Position numbers and translations under genes: made by a program. A model generated the notes under the pieces. The model worked only from the letters and a program-made list of their open reading frames with translations. It made no database searches and was not told where the DNA came from. DNA of 64,000 nucleotides from assembly GCA_023374025.1 (NCBI GenBank), contig SIJG01000008.1, positions 2,636,557 through 2,700,556 on the forward strand, given 5' to 3'. This stretch comes from Heterodera schachtii. Taxonomy: Eukaryota; Nematoda; Chromadorea; Rhabditida; Heteroderidae. Of this stretch, positions 12,313 to 27,300 are shown piece after piece (the first letter of the stretch is position 1; each line of letters begins with the position of its first letter).

Positions 12313-15300
12313 GTGGGTGCAGAAATTTATTATTTTATTAGAAATTTTTAAATTTTTTTAGGCCTGGAAAAAATTTTCATGGCAAAAATTCACTAAGATT
12401 TTTTATTTAATTCATTCTGCTCATTGTTTTATTTTTCAAAAAACCAATTACCCTAATGATTGTTGCATCTGTTTACTGTACAGGAGTGCGTGTACGGTAA
12501 AGGGCATGGCACAATCATGCTTTATGAAAATTATGCGCAATTATAATAAGCATATTATAATAATTTACGCAATGAATTAAGAATTAATAAAAATAAATAA
12601 ATAATAATATATAATATTTTGAGATATATTTTTAAATATATTTATTTAAATAAATTTTAAAAATGAAAAACAATTTGGTAAATTAACCTCAAACTTCTAA
12701 CAGTTTTATAACAAATTACTAAATTTGTGCCTTGAGGCAATTTTAAAATTGCCGACATTTTTTTTTTAAATCCCCATTAATTCATTAATTAATAGTCATC
12801 TGTTGCAGAACAACAACAACGGCAACAACAACAATAACACTAATCAAACACAACCGCAGAAAACATCGCCAATTTTGCCACCACCATTTTTGGCGTCTAC
12901 AGTAATGCCACCAGCTGATGAAGAAACGAGTACGGTAGCGGATCAGCATACTGTAGATGGACTGACATTGGCAGAGGAAAAGCCAACAGTGGACGGGGGA
13001 GGATCAATGAACAGTACACTGGAAGAGGAAAAGCAGCATACAGTGGCAGTGGAAAAGCATACGGTAAACGGAGGACCAACGCATACTGTAGTGGACGGAT
13101 CGTCGAGTCATCAACAGAAAGGTGATCAGGAAGACCAGGATGAAGCTGATCACCTGCAGCAGCAGGGAGAGGAGGAGGACTATGCCATTGATGATGATGA
13201 TGAGGACGGCGGTTTTGGCACTTTGATCGGACTGGCTAACAGTGAAACAACAGTTTCGGTGTGTGCTTTTTTGTGCGGCACAAACAAATTTCCTACTTAC
13301 CGTACTTAAACTGTTTTATTTGCTTTTGTGGGGGTACGGTATTTTGTTGCTTTGTTGAAGTACAATTAATAATCCCTTCAAAATTTCGAGCATGAAATCT
13401 ATGGAACAATTAAAAATTAAAAAAATTCAAAATAGAGTAAGTAATTTCAAAAAAAATTTCGCCATTTTATTTTTTATATTTTTAAAAAATTTCTCTAATT
13501 ATGATGGGTTTGTTTTTATGTAATAGAGAAGACGGGATTTCAATACTTAATTATTTTTCGCGCTAACTCAAAACCTTCTTAATGAAAAATTTAGAAAAAT
13601 ATATTAAAAAAAAATCCGAAAAAAAATCCTGACTTACCTAACTCAGCGCCAAACGGGATTTTCAAAATCAGGATTTTATAATAAATAATTGTTTAAAATT
13701 GCCGGATTCTTTTAATATTTTGAAAAATCCCTAATGATAATAGGGAAATCCCGAAGTTCCGTTCAAATTTGGCAATTAAAAATTAAAAACATTTGCGCCA
13801 TTCCTTAATTGCTTCAGGCGGTGTCCAATTGTTCGGAATGTGCCAACGGTGCCAAATGTGTGCGCGTTGGCCAACGAATTCGGTGCCTTTGTGGCGCTGA
13901 CTTTGCCGGCACTCTGTGCAACATCAAAAAGCCGGTGGGTCACATTAATAACTAATAAATCCTTCTCATATATTTTTTTTCGATACATTTCTTTTTTTTT
14001 TTAATAATTTTTTTTACAATTTAAAAAGAAAATTTGCATTTTTAAAGAAATTTTTGAAAAATAAAAAATTTTCAGTTTTTAAAAAAATTTCGGATGTTGA
14101 GGGAGTGAGGGAAACGAGCTGCTTTCCCAGAAAATTAAGAATTATTACATTTACAATTGAAATTAACTAAAATTAATTTTTTTTTTTTATATGTTTTGCT
14201 AATTTTTTTTTTTTTTTTACCTATTTTTGTGCCTATTTAATGCCTATTTCGCGATTTTTTGTGCCTAAAAATGAAGCAATTATTAATCAGACTTATTTTT
14301 AGGTAAAATCCCAAATTTTTTTTTTAAATAATACCAGATTATTTGCCGTAATTTGGCATTTCTTTGATAAATGCCACCGCCCCCGCATTTTCATGTGCAT
14401 TTTTCAGCTTTGTGCCGCGCTGAAGTGCCACAGGCCGGGCGAGTTGTGCCAGCCGATCCGGGGACAGCCGGGCGGCAAAAAGGACATGGCACGTTGTGAA
14501 TGTCCGCCGGGGATGGGCGGCAAACGGTAGGCACAGAACACAAAAATAATACTACTGTATTTGTTTTATTTTCAATTTTTGTAATAATTAATTGAGTTCC
14601 TAATTTGAATTTATTTATTTTTTTAATTTTTAAGTCGAATTAATTTATTTAAATAATTATAATTTTTCCCAATTATTAAGTATTATTTAATTAGTGTTTT
14701 TCTTTTAAAAAAATTAAAAAGAAATGCCACGACCCGGGATTGAACCGGGGACCTTTAGATCTTCAGTCTAACGCTCTCCCGACTGAGCTACCATGGCTAT
14801 GTGAATAGGCAAACAATTTTTTCTTATATGCTTTTTTTAAATATCTATTTGTGTGGGAAAGGATAAAATATGATAAAAATATTTATGTAAACATTCCATT
14901 AAAACAAACACTATTTATAGTTAGAATTTAAACAAAAATTTAATGGAATGAATTCCTTCTCATTTTTCTACACAAATAATTTTTTAGAAAAGTGCGAATA
15001 TTGAACAAATAAAATTAAAAATTAATTTTTTTGAATTTTTTAAGAATTTTTATACTTACTTATTTAAAAAGCATTTTAAAATTCCGAAATAATTTCCATG
15101 TCAATTAAATTCATTCGAAAACCAAAAAATTATTTTTTGGAATTTTTATTTATTAATTTTAACTTGGATAAAAATTAAAATGCACTTGTAAATGTTTAAA
15201 AAATGTTTTTTTTTTCGACAATCAAATTCGATTCGAAATCAAATTGCATCCGTCCCCTTACCAAATCAAAAAATGTTAACAAAATTTTGAATTTTTAACA

Positions 15301-18300
15301 ATTTTTCTTTTCATAAAAAATTGTTTTTCTCCCAATCAAAATTTTTACTCCTTAAAAATTTGAATTTTTCAAAATTACAACGAAAGTTTTGTTAAATTTA
15401 TTAAATATTTTTATTTTAATTCATCTCTCATTATCAGGGAGAATTTCAAAGAAAATTTTCCTGTAAAAATTTATATCCCCCTTAATTTAAGACTTTTTAG
15501 GCGCTATTTTCTTATTTTTCATTTTTTGAGTCCTAATTTTTTTTTTTACATATTTTGTCATTTTTTAAAAATCCTTAAAACCTCATACCCCTTACTCATT
15601 ATATGTAAATTAAAAAATTACACCTCTTCTGAACTGCTCTCTAACATCTGCTTCTGCTGTTCGTTCAGTTGCTCCCGCCCGAACACAATGGCATTGACAA
15701 ATGGTTCTGTTGTACTGCTCCAATCCGCCGTGCACCGTAACAAAAGCTATTCGCTGAGCCTGGGGATACGGTATAAATAAATAAAGCGTTTTTTGAAAAT
15801 GATTTTTTTTGTGTAATTTCCAAAAAAAAAAATTCCTCTTTTAGCACAACTCTTCCGACGGCACATTTGGCCAGCGGCGAAAACGCACTCGGACAAAATG
15901 AGTGAGTTTCATAAATTTATTATTTTATTTTTTATTTTTTTTTAGGTTCGCAGTTTAAGCAAGCAAATTACATGTTTTAGAGTTGCTTTAATGAATTTTT
16001 ATTTAGTTAGATAAAATAAATACCGTTATATGTGCTCTTTTTTATCCCCAATATACGGTAATAGATTTTTTTTGCAAGTAAACAATAGCCCCCTTCCCTA
16101 TTCGTTTCAAAAAATTGGACCACCTAAAATCATAAAAGTGCCATTTTTTTTTTGGATAATTCCAGGCTGTTTAGATGCTTTAAATCTTTTAAAAAATAAT
16201 TTTTTAAATTAATTTTTTTTTAATATTTTCAATTTTCTCTCATTTTTTTGATTTTTTTTTCTTCTAAATTTTGATTTATTTTTCCCCCAATTTTTTTAAA
16301 TTCATTTAACATAAAGGTACACCATGCTGCTCAAAGACGGCACTGTCCATGTGCAAATTGGTGCCAACAGCACGGATCACCAAGGTGGCGGCACGACGGA
16401 AGTGCCAATCCGTGTCAACGACGACGACTGGTACCAGCTGAGGCTGTGGTCGACGCGCACGCGCGGCACCGCCATTGAACTGTGGCATCCGGAAAGTGGG
16501 CGGCGATTTACAAAATAAATTAAAATTTTCCAACTTAATTTTTTAAAAGAGGTAAAAAAATAATTTGGTTGTCTGGGTCACCTCTCATGAACGGCCTGGC
16601 CGAAATTCTCATTTTTCAAATCGGGTTCGAAAATGAAATGAAATTCAAAATTTGCCTGCCATTGGGTCTGAAAATAGTATGATAAGACATACCGTAAAAT
16701 TGAATGTTTCTCATTTTTTTTTAAAAAAACGGTTAGAAAATGTACTGTAATTTTTTGAAAAATGCCCCGGTGATCGGCCGGGCGCCGAAACTTCTGAGGC
16801 CTGGCTGGCTCTGATCAAAAGTCTTAGGCCCGGATCGCATTGAATAGGAAAATCATAAATTGGCTTAGCTTTGAGTCCGAAGCTTTGAACAAAACGTCAA
16901 AATGGTCAAAAAAAAAAGATTTTGATCACAATGGTGGGAGGGTAATCAGTTTCCAATCACATAAGCAATTAATTGCGACGAAATTACAAAAAAATAATTT
17001 TATTTAAAATGCTCAAAAATTTAAAATGACAAAAAATATTTCTAAAAATTTGATTATTTGTCAAAAACTAAAAACATAATTTTTAGCTGGTTATTTGCTT
17101 GCACATCATTTGCTGAGTTCGGAGCACAAACTGTCGCAAGTGTTGACAACAAGGTGGGTGTCTATAGGAGCATAAATTTTCTAAATAAAATATATAATGT
17201 TAATTGAACTATTTAATTTTTTAAATAATTATTTTAAATTAATTTTCGTCAATTTTTTAATTCCTTTTAGAATTGGCCAACAACGGGGCGACAACACAGC
17301 AGCGCCATTCGTCGGCTGTATGAGAGCGGTGGCACTGAATGGGGCTGAACCGGTCAGCGCTGACGATCATCAGTGAGTTTTCATGGTGCCATGGCTTTCG
17401 AAAATGCCCAAGACGTATTGCACCGAGATTTTTGATTCACAAACCGAGACTAGGCCCCTAAAATAAATCGGCATTTCGTTGGCCCCTATAAAGTCGGCAT
17501 TTAGTTGGCCCCTATAAAGTCGGCATTTCGTTGGCCCCTATAGAATCGGCATTTCGTTGGCCCCTATAGAATCGGCATTTTGTGCCCCGTGTATAATCGG
17601 CATTTTTGCCAACAGTGTTGTGGACCCGCGATATTTTTGGCGATGCCGGCCTGATCCCTCAATTGGCACCGACAGAGTTTCCCGAAATTTGGTTTTTTAA
17701 TTTTCCAGAGCGCGTGCCATCAACGTCCAGCCGGGATGCCATCGACAGCAACAATGCGTGCCATCATCATCGTTGGCCTTGTCTCGAGACATTTTGTCGG
17801 CACAGCAGCAGCCCTGTGCCAATGGTGGAGTGTGCGTTGATCTGTGGGATCGGTTTATGTGCCATTGTCCGAGACCATTTTTGCCGCCACGTTGCGCGGA
17901 ACAACCGCCCGAGGCAACGTTTGGCCATGGCGACCAGCCGTCCAATTGCGTTGTGAGACGGAACAATTTTTTTTTTAAATTTAAATTTAAATTTTTTTTA
18001 ATTTCTCGGTTTCTGGTCCCGTGATTCGGGTATATTTTTTGAAAAAATAATCCGGATTAGGAGTTCATCCTGAAAACAGGATTTTTAATCCTGAAACCAT
18101 CTAGTTTATAGCATTTTTGCCATAAAAACCTATTAAAAATTTCAAATTTATGCATATTGTGAATCATTTTTTGAAACTCTGTCATTAGTCGACAAATTTT
18201 TAAAGCTTTTCTGGGATGCCAAACCGAAAAATTTGTTTTTTGAAGCTTTAGGCACTTCCCATTTTATTTTTCCGAAAAAAAAAAATTAAAAATTATAATT

Positions 18301-21300
18301 TATTTTTGATTAATTTTTAAAATATCTTTCAGTATGCGTTGAGCACCGAGGACAAACACGTGGTGGCCGAGAAGACGCAAATCAGTGTGAGCAATTAAAT
18401 TATTTATTAAACCTATTTGCGAAAAATTAATGGGCGATAGTTACGGTAGCATAGTGCCATGACGTACTGTATCAAACAAATTTGAACTAAACGCTCAATT
18501 TAACCAAAAATTAATGGAGGGGGGGGGGATTAGTTACGGTACCATACTGTCTCGATGTTTACACGAAAAAACAAAAAATTCATTTTGAAATGTTTTTGAA
18601 AAAATTTTTTTTAGAATTTTTGAAAATTTTCAAATTAATTTTTAAATAATATTTTTTTTTGTCCCACAGTTTTTGCTCCGCACGGCTGACCATCGGCACG
18701 GTCCACCAACCTCTCCAGCGCCTCCGGGCACAATGCCATTGTTTTATATTGGCGAAACATTTGGCGCAGGCGCCAGCACCGGCGCTGAGCCGGACACCAG
18801 CACATTCATTGCGGCACAGCTGCGCAATGGTGTGCCGCAAGTGAACGCACGGCTGGGCGGAAAACAGGCGCGGAATTTTAATTTGTTTTAAATAGAAATT
18901 TTATACATCCGCCGCCGGTGGGAATCGAACCCACGAACTGCTGCACCCACACTCAATTAATTCCGACTGAGCCACGCTGACCGATGGCAGCAAATCTAAA
19001 CTTTTTCTCCATTCTAATTTTCTAAAAAAAACCTTTTTTCCTTTTTTTTGGTTTAAGGATTTTATTAATTTTCTTTTTTTTGTTTTATTTTTTGTTTTTT
19101 TTCTTTTTTTTCCTTTTTTTTTTAGTGATGTTTTAATATTTGAAGAAATTAATTTTCTTGGTTTCCGCAAATTCCAAAATTTTTTAAATTCCTATGAATT
19201 TCGTGTTACGCCCTAAAATTTTTCTGGGTGACCTAAATGGACCATTATTTGATATATCTTATTTTACAAAAAATTAGTTAAAATTAAATATTTTTTTTTT
19301 ACCTTTTTTCAAAAAATAAAATGGCAAAAAATACGATAATGAACAAAAAATTTTGAGTGTCTTAGTTTTGAAATTTTTTTTAGAACTAAATCTAAGTTGG
19401 CTTAAATTTTGTTTTTGTTTAATTTTTGAAAAACAACAAATTTAAGAGGTATAAATTTGAAATCACAAATTCTTCTAATAAATGACGGGAATTTAACCTT
19501 TTTCTTTTTTTTTGTTTTCGTCGAATTTAATTAATTTTTCCTTCCCAATTTTTAGATTTATTCAATTGATGCGCAAGAACGGGTGGATGATGGCAAAGTG
19601 CATTTGCTGGAGGTGAACAGAGAAGGCAATCTGATCAAGTTGAAGGTGGACGACGGACAATGTAAAAACAAAAATAATAAAAATTAATTTTTATAAAAAT
19701 AATTTAAAATTAAATATATAATTTTTCATAATAATGAATTCTTTAATTATAAATAAATAATTTTCAATTAAATTATTTTTTATCAATAATTATTTATTAA
19801 TAAAAAATTGCTTAATTCAATTAACAATAATTTTTTAAATGAACTTATTTTCATTTCATTTATTACAAATAAAATTTCCCATTTTTTTCTTTCTAATTAA
19901 TTTCTTTAAATTTTTTCTTATGTAAAAATATATTTCTTTTAAACAAAATTTATTTATTTTTGTTTAAAAAATATTTTTAATTGAATTATATTTTTTATTT
20001 TTCCTTTAATTATTATTTCTAATTAGATTTTTCGAAATTAGTTTGTCCTTATTATTTAAAAAAAATTATTTTCTAAGGGCACTCTGCTCGAATTGCGCGC
20101 TCTTTTGAACACCCTCTGCTGGCTGATCAACTCATTGTTGGCACCACCGATGTTGGCACAATGCCAAATTTGCCGATCGATGCTTCTGGCCGTGCCACCA
20201 CCGGCAACGCTTCTTCTGATCACCGCCAATATTTGAAGGGCACTTTACAAGTAGAAGAAATTATTTTAAATATTATAAAATATTTTTATGAAATTTAAAA
20301 GATTTTCCTCTAATTTTAAACATTTAAAAGCCTGAGAAATTTATTTATGATTTCGAGGGATTTTGTTATTTTTCAGTAATATATTAATTTTTTATATCTT
20401 CATAAAATTATAAGGAAATATTTAAATTTTTTGAAGAGAAATTTTTCATATAAATAAAAATACAGAAAAAAAAGCGAAAATTTTTATTATTTAAAAAAAA
20501 AACATTGCACAAAATTTTTGAGAAAATTTGAAATTTTTGAACTGACGACAAAACTTCCATTTTTAAGGACTTCCGTCTCAATGAGCGTTTTGTGCCCTTT
20601 TTCCAACATTTTGATGACTCAGAACAATCGGCGGCCCACCAATTTGGGCACAAATTGTCCGACCAAAATTTGCTGCAGGCATTAATTAAATTTAATTAAA
20701 TTTAATAAATTAAATTAAATTAATTTCAATTAAAAAGGGCACTGTGTCGGACGATGTGTGCGGTGCGATGGCAGCTCAAAAGCCATGCGGACAGCACGGC
20801 ACATGCGTGAACATATTCAACAATTTTGAGTGCCGTTGTGCCATGGGATGGATGGTGGGTTTGAGTTTTTAAAAATTTATTTTATTTTTTTTTTGAATTT
20901 TCGACTTTTCCAATATATATTTTTTATTTGATCACCTAGAACTTTGCTAAAAGAGATTATAAGCAAGCACACTATCTTTACAGAGCTACTAAAAAAGATG
21001 TTCTTGAAAATTCTGCACCCTTTTTCTATTTTTAAAAATTTTTATGATTTTTTAATGATTTTATACTCATATTGGTTAAAAATGATCAGAATCCCCAAAA
21101 AAAAAAAAAACTTTTCATGGATGCCAGCCATTCAGCAGGTTATAATGGCTAACTTAGCATAAAATTTGGTAATAGTGAAGCTGGTGCCGTCCCCCCTTTT
21201 TGAAATAAAAATTTTTTTCTTCTAAAAAGTCGTGAAAACTCGTTTTATGGGGTTTTTAGGGTTGCTGATCACGAATATGACATTCTTTTCGACCGATTCC

Positions 21301-24300
21301 GAATCGCAGACCCGAGTTCGAACAAAAAGTCGAAAACTCAAAATTTTTCGATTTTCTATTTTAGTCTAAGAATGGTTTAAATGACCTTTTACTGAAGCAC
21401 TGATGATATTCAGTTCATTTTCGTCTATTTAAATAAAGTTTGAACAAAAATCTGGAAAGCGAAAAATTTTGAATTTTCGACTTTTTGTTCGAACTCGGGT
21501 CCGGGCTTCGGAATTGGTCGAAAAGAATGTCATATTGGTGATCAGCGACCATACCTTAAATAGGGGGGGGGGGTCGACCCCCCCTGACTTCGTTCGTATG
21601 AGGGCCCGAAAGAGGGGGGGACTTCGTATTGTTTGGGACAAAAATGTGGGGAAAGGTCGGAGACGAAGGGAAAAGAGAGAAGAGACTTCGTAAAGGCGAA
21701 GAGAATTTGAATAAATTAACAAATCCTTTTAAATTTAGCCAATTTTGTACAAAAAATGCAAAAAAAAAATTTACGAAATTGAGTAATATTGGTTTTTTTT
21801 TATCAAATAGGACTTCGTTTTTTAACAAATTGTACTCCAATTTTCAAAAAATTTTCCGGCGGCGCCTATCGGCACCGCCGGACCCCCCCCCCCCCCCCCC
21901 CCCCCACGGGTCTCCAAAAGTTTTTTGGAAAAAGCGCGCCGCAAAAAAAGCGCATTTGAAAAACCAAAAAATGTTTGGCCCAAGAGCAAAAAAGCTCTTC
22001 GCGAAATTGTTACGGGCCTGAAGAGGACTTCGTAAATTTTGGTCTCCGACCCCCCCTCGACTCCCCCTGGACTTCGTTCGTATGAAGTTGGGTCGACCCC
22101 CCCTACTATTTAAGGTATGTCAGCGACCCTCAAAACCCCATAAAATATGTTTTCATGACTTTTTAGAAGAAAAAATTTTTATTCCAAAAAGGGGGGGGGC
22201 AGCGCCAGCTTCTCTTTTACCTAAAATTTTTAAAATTTGATCACCAAAAACTCTATTCGAAGATCAGGCTAAAATTACAACAATCCTTTTTTGAAGGGTC
22301 TTCTATGTGAGCAGCGTGATTTTTGCGGCAATTCATTGGCTGACAATGGCACCGCCGCAAAAACAACGGCACTTTGCCCTGAGGGCGCCGAATGCCAAAA
22401 TTTGGACGGCGCTTTTGTGTGTGCGTCCACTGCCAGGTCCGAAAAATTAAATATTTTGTATATTAATTCTTATTTGAATTTTTTAATGTTGTTCTGAATA
22501 AATATGACAATTTTTTAAATTATATATATTCACATGGAGCTCAGATGGCTTAATGGTGCTGAAATGTGCCTAATAAAAATTTCAGCGCCGACTTCCCTCC
22601 CCCCCATCAAAAAATTAATAATTTTAAGCGATTCGTTAATAATTTTTAAATTTTATTTAAATCATTTTTAGTTTGTTTGCAAGCAGTTCGCTTCGATACA
22701 CAATCCATCAATTCAAGCAGAATGTCAAAATTGTCAATTTCACTTTTGAAATTCGAACCAGGACTTTAAATGGACACTTAATTAAATTGGTAATTTTTTG
22801 AAATTGAATTGTTTATTAATTATTAATTAATTCTGTCAATTTTTTCGAAAATTAATTTAATTTCTAATTCTTCGTTCTTTTTTTTTAATATATTTTTGGT
22901 AATTAATTCTTCTTTTTTTTAATTTCATTTTAGCATTGTAAGTTTAATTATTTTACACAATCAATTAATTTTTTTAATTTGATTTAATATATTATTTTTT
23001 AATTAATTTCTATAATTAAAAGATTTTTCTTTCGGCATTTATTTTTGGATAAATGATTTTTTTTTAGATTTTAATTATAAAATTAAATTATTTCATTTTT
23101 GTTTACCTATTTTAAAAATAATTCATTTATTTAAATTAGCTACATATTAATTTTTCCATTATTAATTTACCATATTCATAAAATTCATTTTTTTACCTGA
23201 ATTTTTATTTATTCGGGCACTAAATTTTTGCAAATTTTTAAAAAAAATTTCTCAATTTAATTTTATTTAAAAAAATTAAATTTCCAACTGTTTTTTTTTT
23301 ATTCAGCAATGCTCCAACCATTCACTGATTGTCCACCTGAAAAACGGCGCGCTTCAACTGTCAAATGGAATTGCTGCTTCAAAAATTGCTTCTGCTGATC
23401 ATAATAATTCCAGCCAAAATATCACAGACGGACAATGGCACAAATTGGTGATAAGGTGGGATGTGCCGCATTTCGGAAACGGAGGATTTATGTTTATTTT
23501 TTAAATTTCTCAATATTTAAATATACATATATATGTATTTATGAAAAAATTGAAAAATTTTACAAAAATACTAATCCATTTATTAAAATGAAAAACTAAT
23601 GAAAGCAAAATTGCTAAAATGGTGGCTTTTATGAAAAGTCCGAGCACTCTTTATATTGAAATTTTAAAAAATCAAAAAAATAGGATCCCATTTTTTTATC
23701 CAAAAAGTCGGAACAATTTTATAATTTAAGTTCATATTTTATTACACTAATTAAAAAAAAAATCTCTCTTAGTCAAAATGCCAAAGGAGGAGGCGATGCC
23801 ATCGCATTGTCCGTCGATGGCACCATGTTGCAGCTTAGCAAAGTGATCAGTTTTTCGTTGGCACATTTTGGCATGGACAAATTGGCACGGATCAGTGTTG
23901 GCCGTGTGCCGGAACAGGACGGGTTTAAGGTGGATTAATCAGTGTTTCAATTGTTTATCACATACTTTTGAAATTTCAAAAAAAATTTTCCAGGGCTGCC
24001 TGCGCAATGTTCGTGCCGGGCCCTTGCCCCCACTCATTTTCCACGCGCTGCAAAAAGTGCCGATGATGGCCGACGCAATGGCACAGGCACGCCTCACCCA
24101 TTTTGAGCTTCAATACCATGAAAATGTTGTGCCAAGCGGGTGCCAATCGTCAAATGTTTGGTGAATATTGTTTTCTTTTATTGGCATAATGCCAATAGAG
24201 CCAAAAATTTAAAAATGTTTTGCAGTGCCAAGAATCCATGCCTGAACGGTGGCACATGTGAGGACCTGTGGAATGCAATGAGATGCCAATGCGCGCCCGG

Positions 24301-27300
24301 CTTTGAGGGCGAGAATTGTGAGGTTAGTACGGTAGTCACCGTCTTAACAAGAATTTTTTCCCTTTTCCCTTTCAAAATTCCGAAAAATCCTAAAAAAAAA
24401 TTCCAGAAATCAGAGACCAAAATAGATAGACTTCAAAAATATCTCGGAATTGCAATTCTCTGTTCTAAAAATTCCTGAAATCGGGAATTAGATTTCAAGA
24501 CCTCAAAGATATTCAAGAATTTGAATTCTAAGTCCAGGATTTGAAAATCTCAAAAATAAAATTGGAATTAAAAATTTCTAGGCTAAAAAAAAAATTCAGA
24601 AATCGGATTATTTTTTTAATTTTTTTTTGTATATTGGAAATAATGTTGCAAAAACATATCCACAGTTGACCCCTACCGATACAATCACCCCTAATAACAT
24701 CGTTTTTCATAAGGTATTTCCCTAATTTTCAGGTTAACCGGGACGAATGCGAAGCGCAGGACGGGCACGCGATTTGTGCGCCGAATGGCAAATGTGTGGA
24801 CTTGCCAAACGGCTTCCGGTGCGCGTGTGCCGCTGGCTTTTCGGGCCCAAAGTGTGCGCATGCCGAGGAGCTGTGCCGTGCCGGGACATGCAAAAACGGG
24901 GGTACTGTATTAAGTTGACCACATAATCGAGGGAGCCTAATAGTGATAGTCAATGATTTTTTTTCACAATAGTACGGTAGAAGTTGATTATCAATCACCG
25001 CAATCAATGGCCACAGCCAAAAATTAGTTACTGTATTGGCATACGATATTCCTCTACAGTAACCAAGGAACATATACCTGCAAATCACAATTACAAGTGT
25101 TATTTGTTTCTCAGTAGATGGGTACGGTGCGTTCAATGGCCATAGCAATGAGACCATTTTTCGGTGATACAGTATATTCCATTACCGTAGCCATTAACCA
25201 TTTTTCTTCCCTTTTGATCATTACCGTATGAAAAAACACAATAACCGCCACCCCTTGGAATGTTTAAATTTTCCAAAATTAATATGAAAAATAAATTTCC
25301 TAGCAAAATGCCACACGCTCAACGGCACGGCGGTGTGCGAGTGCGGACCCAAACTGATCGGCGCTTGGTGCCAGCTGGAGGCTGGCACCAAGTGCTCGGA
25401 GGAGCCGTGCCAAAACGGTGGCCGTTGCTTCCAGTCGGAACATGTGAGAGGGAGGGTTGGATGGGTGGGCCATAATTAGAAATTTGAATTTTTTAATTTT
25501 TCAGGGCCAAATTAGCTGCCGATGTAAGCCGGGATTCACTGGACCGTTGTGTGAGCTTCGTATGGACCCTTGCAGGTGAACAATTAATTTATATTATGTT
25601 TTTGAAATTCAATTTTGTTTAGAATTCGTTTTTTAATTAATTCAGGAAAAGTAAATTTCAATTTTTATTTAATTTTTTTAGTCAAAAACAAACCTTCCTA
25701 ATTTTAAATTAAACTTTTTGTCAATTTATTAATCAATTGATTTAAAAATTATTTTTTTTTATAAAATAATAAAAAAAAAAATTATTTTAAAATTGGTAAT
25801 TTTAAATTTTTTATAGATTTTTTTATATTATTGCCATTTTTAATTAAACTTTAAATTTATGTTATTCAAATATTAAAAATGTTTTTTTTTCTAAATTTAT
25901 AATTTAAATTTAAAATTTAAAAAAAAATTAGGGACCAGCCGTGTGCCAATGGAGGAATGTGCATGCCAAACTTGCTGAGCATGCCAGCAGCAACGGCAAA
26001 CGCTGCACCGCGGTCGGCTTCGTCATTATTGTTCCACTGCGACTGCACGCGTGAGTTCGAGGGCGCTTTGTGCGAGCGGTTGACAGATACGTGTTCACGA
26101 CTGGGTGCGCGTGCAGCATGCATGTGGCATGGCAAATGCGAAAACGTGTGGGGCGGGCATCGGTAGGCAAATAAACATTTTAATTATTTAATGGTTAGTT
26201 AATTGCTAATTATTCTTCTATTGATATACCTAATTATTTTATTGCTAATTAAATTTTTTTATTTATAATTAGGGATGTGACTTTTAGTGACCAAAAATCC
26301 CAAAATAGTTAACTAAAATAGTGAGCAAAAATGCCAAAATAGTGACAAAATAGAGACAAAAAGTCCAAAATAGTGACGAATAGTGACATAATTTTCAGCC
26401 AAAATTGAGCAAAAATAATTTTTATTCACTGATTGCAGTTGCAAATGAGGTACATTTCCTTTCTAATATTTTCTCAGCAAAAATTGACATTTTTTAAACC
26501 AAAAATTTTGCCAAGAAAAAAAAATTTGGGGGAAATTTTTTATGAAAATTTTCCAATTCTTAGTTGTATTTTTTGAAAAATTTTTTAGGTCAATTCTTAG
26601 GGGTGCCTTTTTTGAAAAAAAATTTTAGGTCGATTCTTAGGGGTGTATTTTTCGTTTTTATTGCATTTTTGTTAAGGAATTTTCCAAAAAATGCCAAAAA
26701 AGTGAAAAAATAGTGACAAAACGCTCAAATAGTGACTTTTAACTATTTTAGTGACGAAAGGCCAAAATAGTGATTTCTAGTGACCGATAGTGACATCAGA
26801 ATCGAAAAATTTTAATGCAGAAATGCGTTTTTTGAGCTCCTTTCTTCAAATCAATTTAGCAAAAAAAATAGTTAAAACCTAAAAGTCACATCTCTATTTA
26901 TAATTAAACAAATTATTTCTTAGTTATTAATTACTAATTATTTTATTGATTAATTACTTTTTTAATTGGAATTAATTAATTGTTGATTATTTTGTTGTTA
27001 ATAATTACTATAATTCGATAGCAAAATTTTTAATAATTTTTTATAGGATTTTCCCTGTCTTTTCAAAATTCTATCAATTTCTATAATTAAATAAATTTTA
27101 ATTACCCCAATTAATTATTCAATTGATTAAAAAATAATTTTTCCTTTTGGCATTTTCTTAAATTCTTCAAGTTGCCTTTGCGACAACGGGTGGCGCGGCC
27201 GCGACTGCTCTGTTCGCGTTGACGCATGCGCGGAGGAGTCGCCTTGCGTCAATGGAGGCACATGCGTTACGTTGCAGCAAAACGGCACCACTACCGTCGC

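Larger units (their letters stand above)
20738..22436 (+). other. crb: crumbs EGF block between LamG2 and LamG3 (exons 26-27)
   Basis: Exons 20738-20854 and 22297-22436 encode [19 protein letters not shown], then CAMGWM joined in phase 0 to [10 protein letters not shown], and a partial second EGF ([16 protein letters not shown]). The 1.4-kb intron between them is mostly a fold-back element with a second element nested inside it. Confidence 0.85.

Noticed and set aside
12484..12496. Possible 13-base micro-exon between crumbs exons 11 and 12
   Set aside because: It has an acceptor and a donor, but its inclusion shifts exon 12 into a frame with an early stop; direct joining 12312 to 12809 is in phase.
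18841..18867. GT donor at CAA|GTGAAC in crumbs exon 22
   Set aside because: In phase, but it would delete the laminin-G residues VNARLGGKQ; the GC donor at 18868 preserves them.
22541..22620. GAGCTCAGATGGCTTAATGG, an A-box-like word
   Set aside because: No B box and no tRNA fold follow.
24729..25157. 142-codon minus-strand ORF
   Set aside because: Shadow of crumbs exon 33 and the following intron; cysteine spacing and splice sites support only the plus strand.
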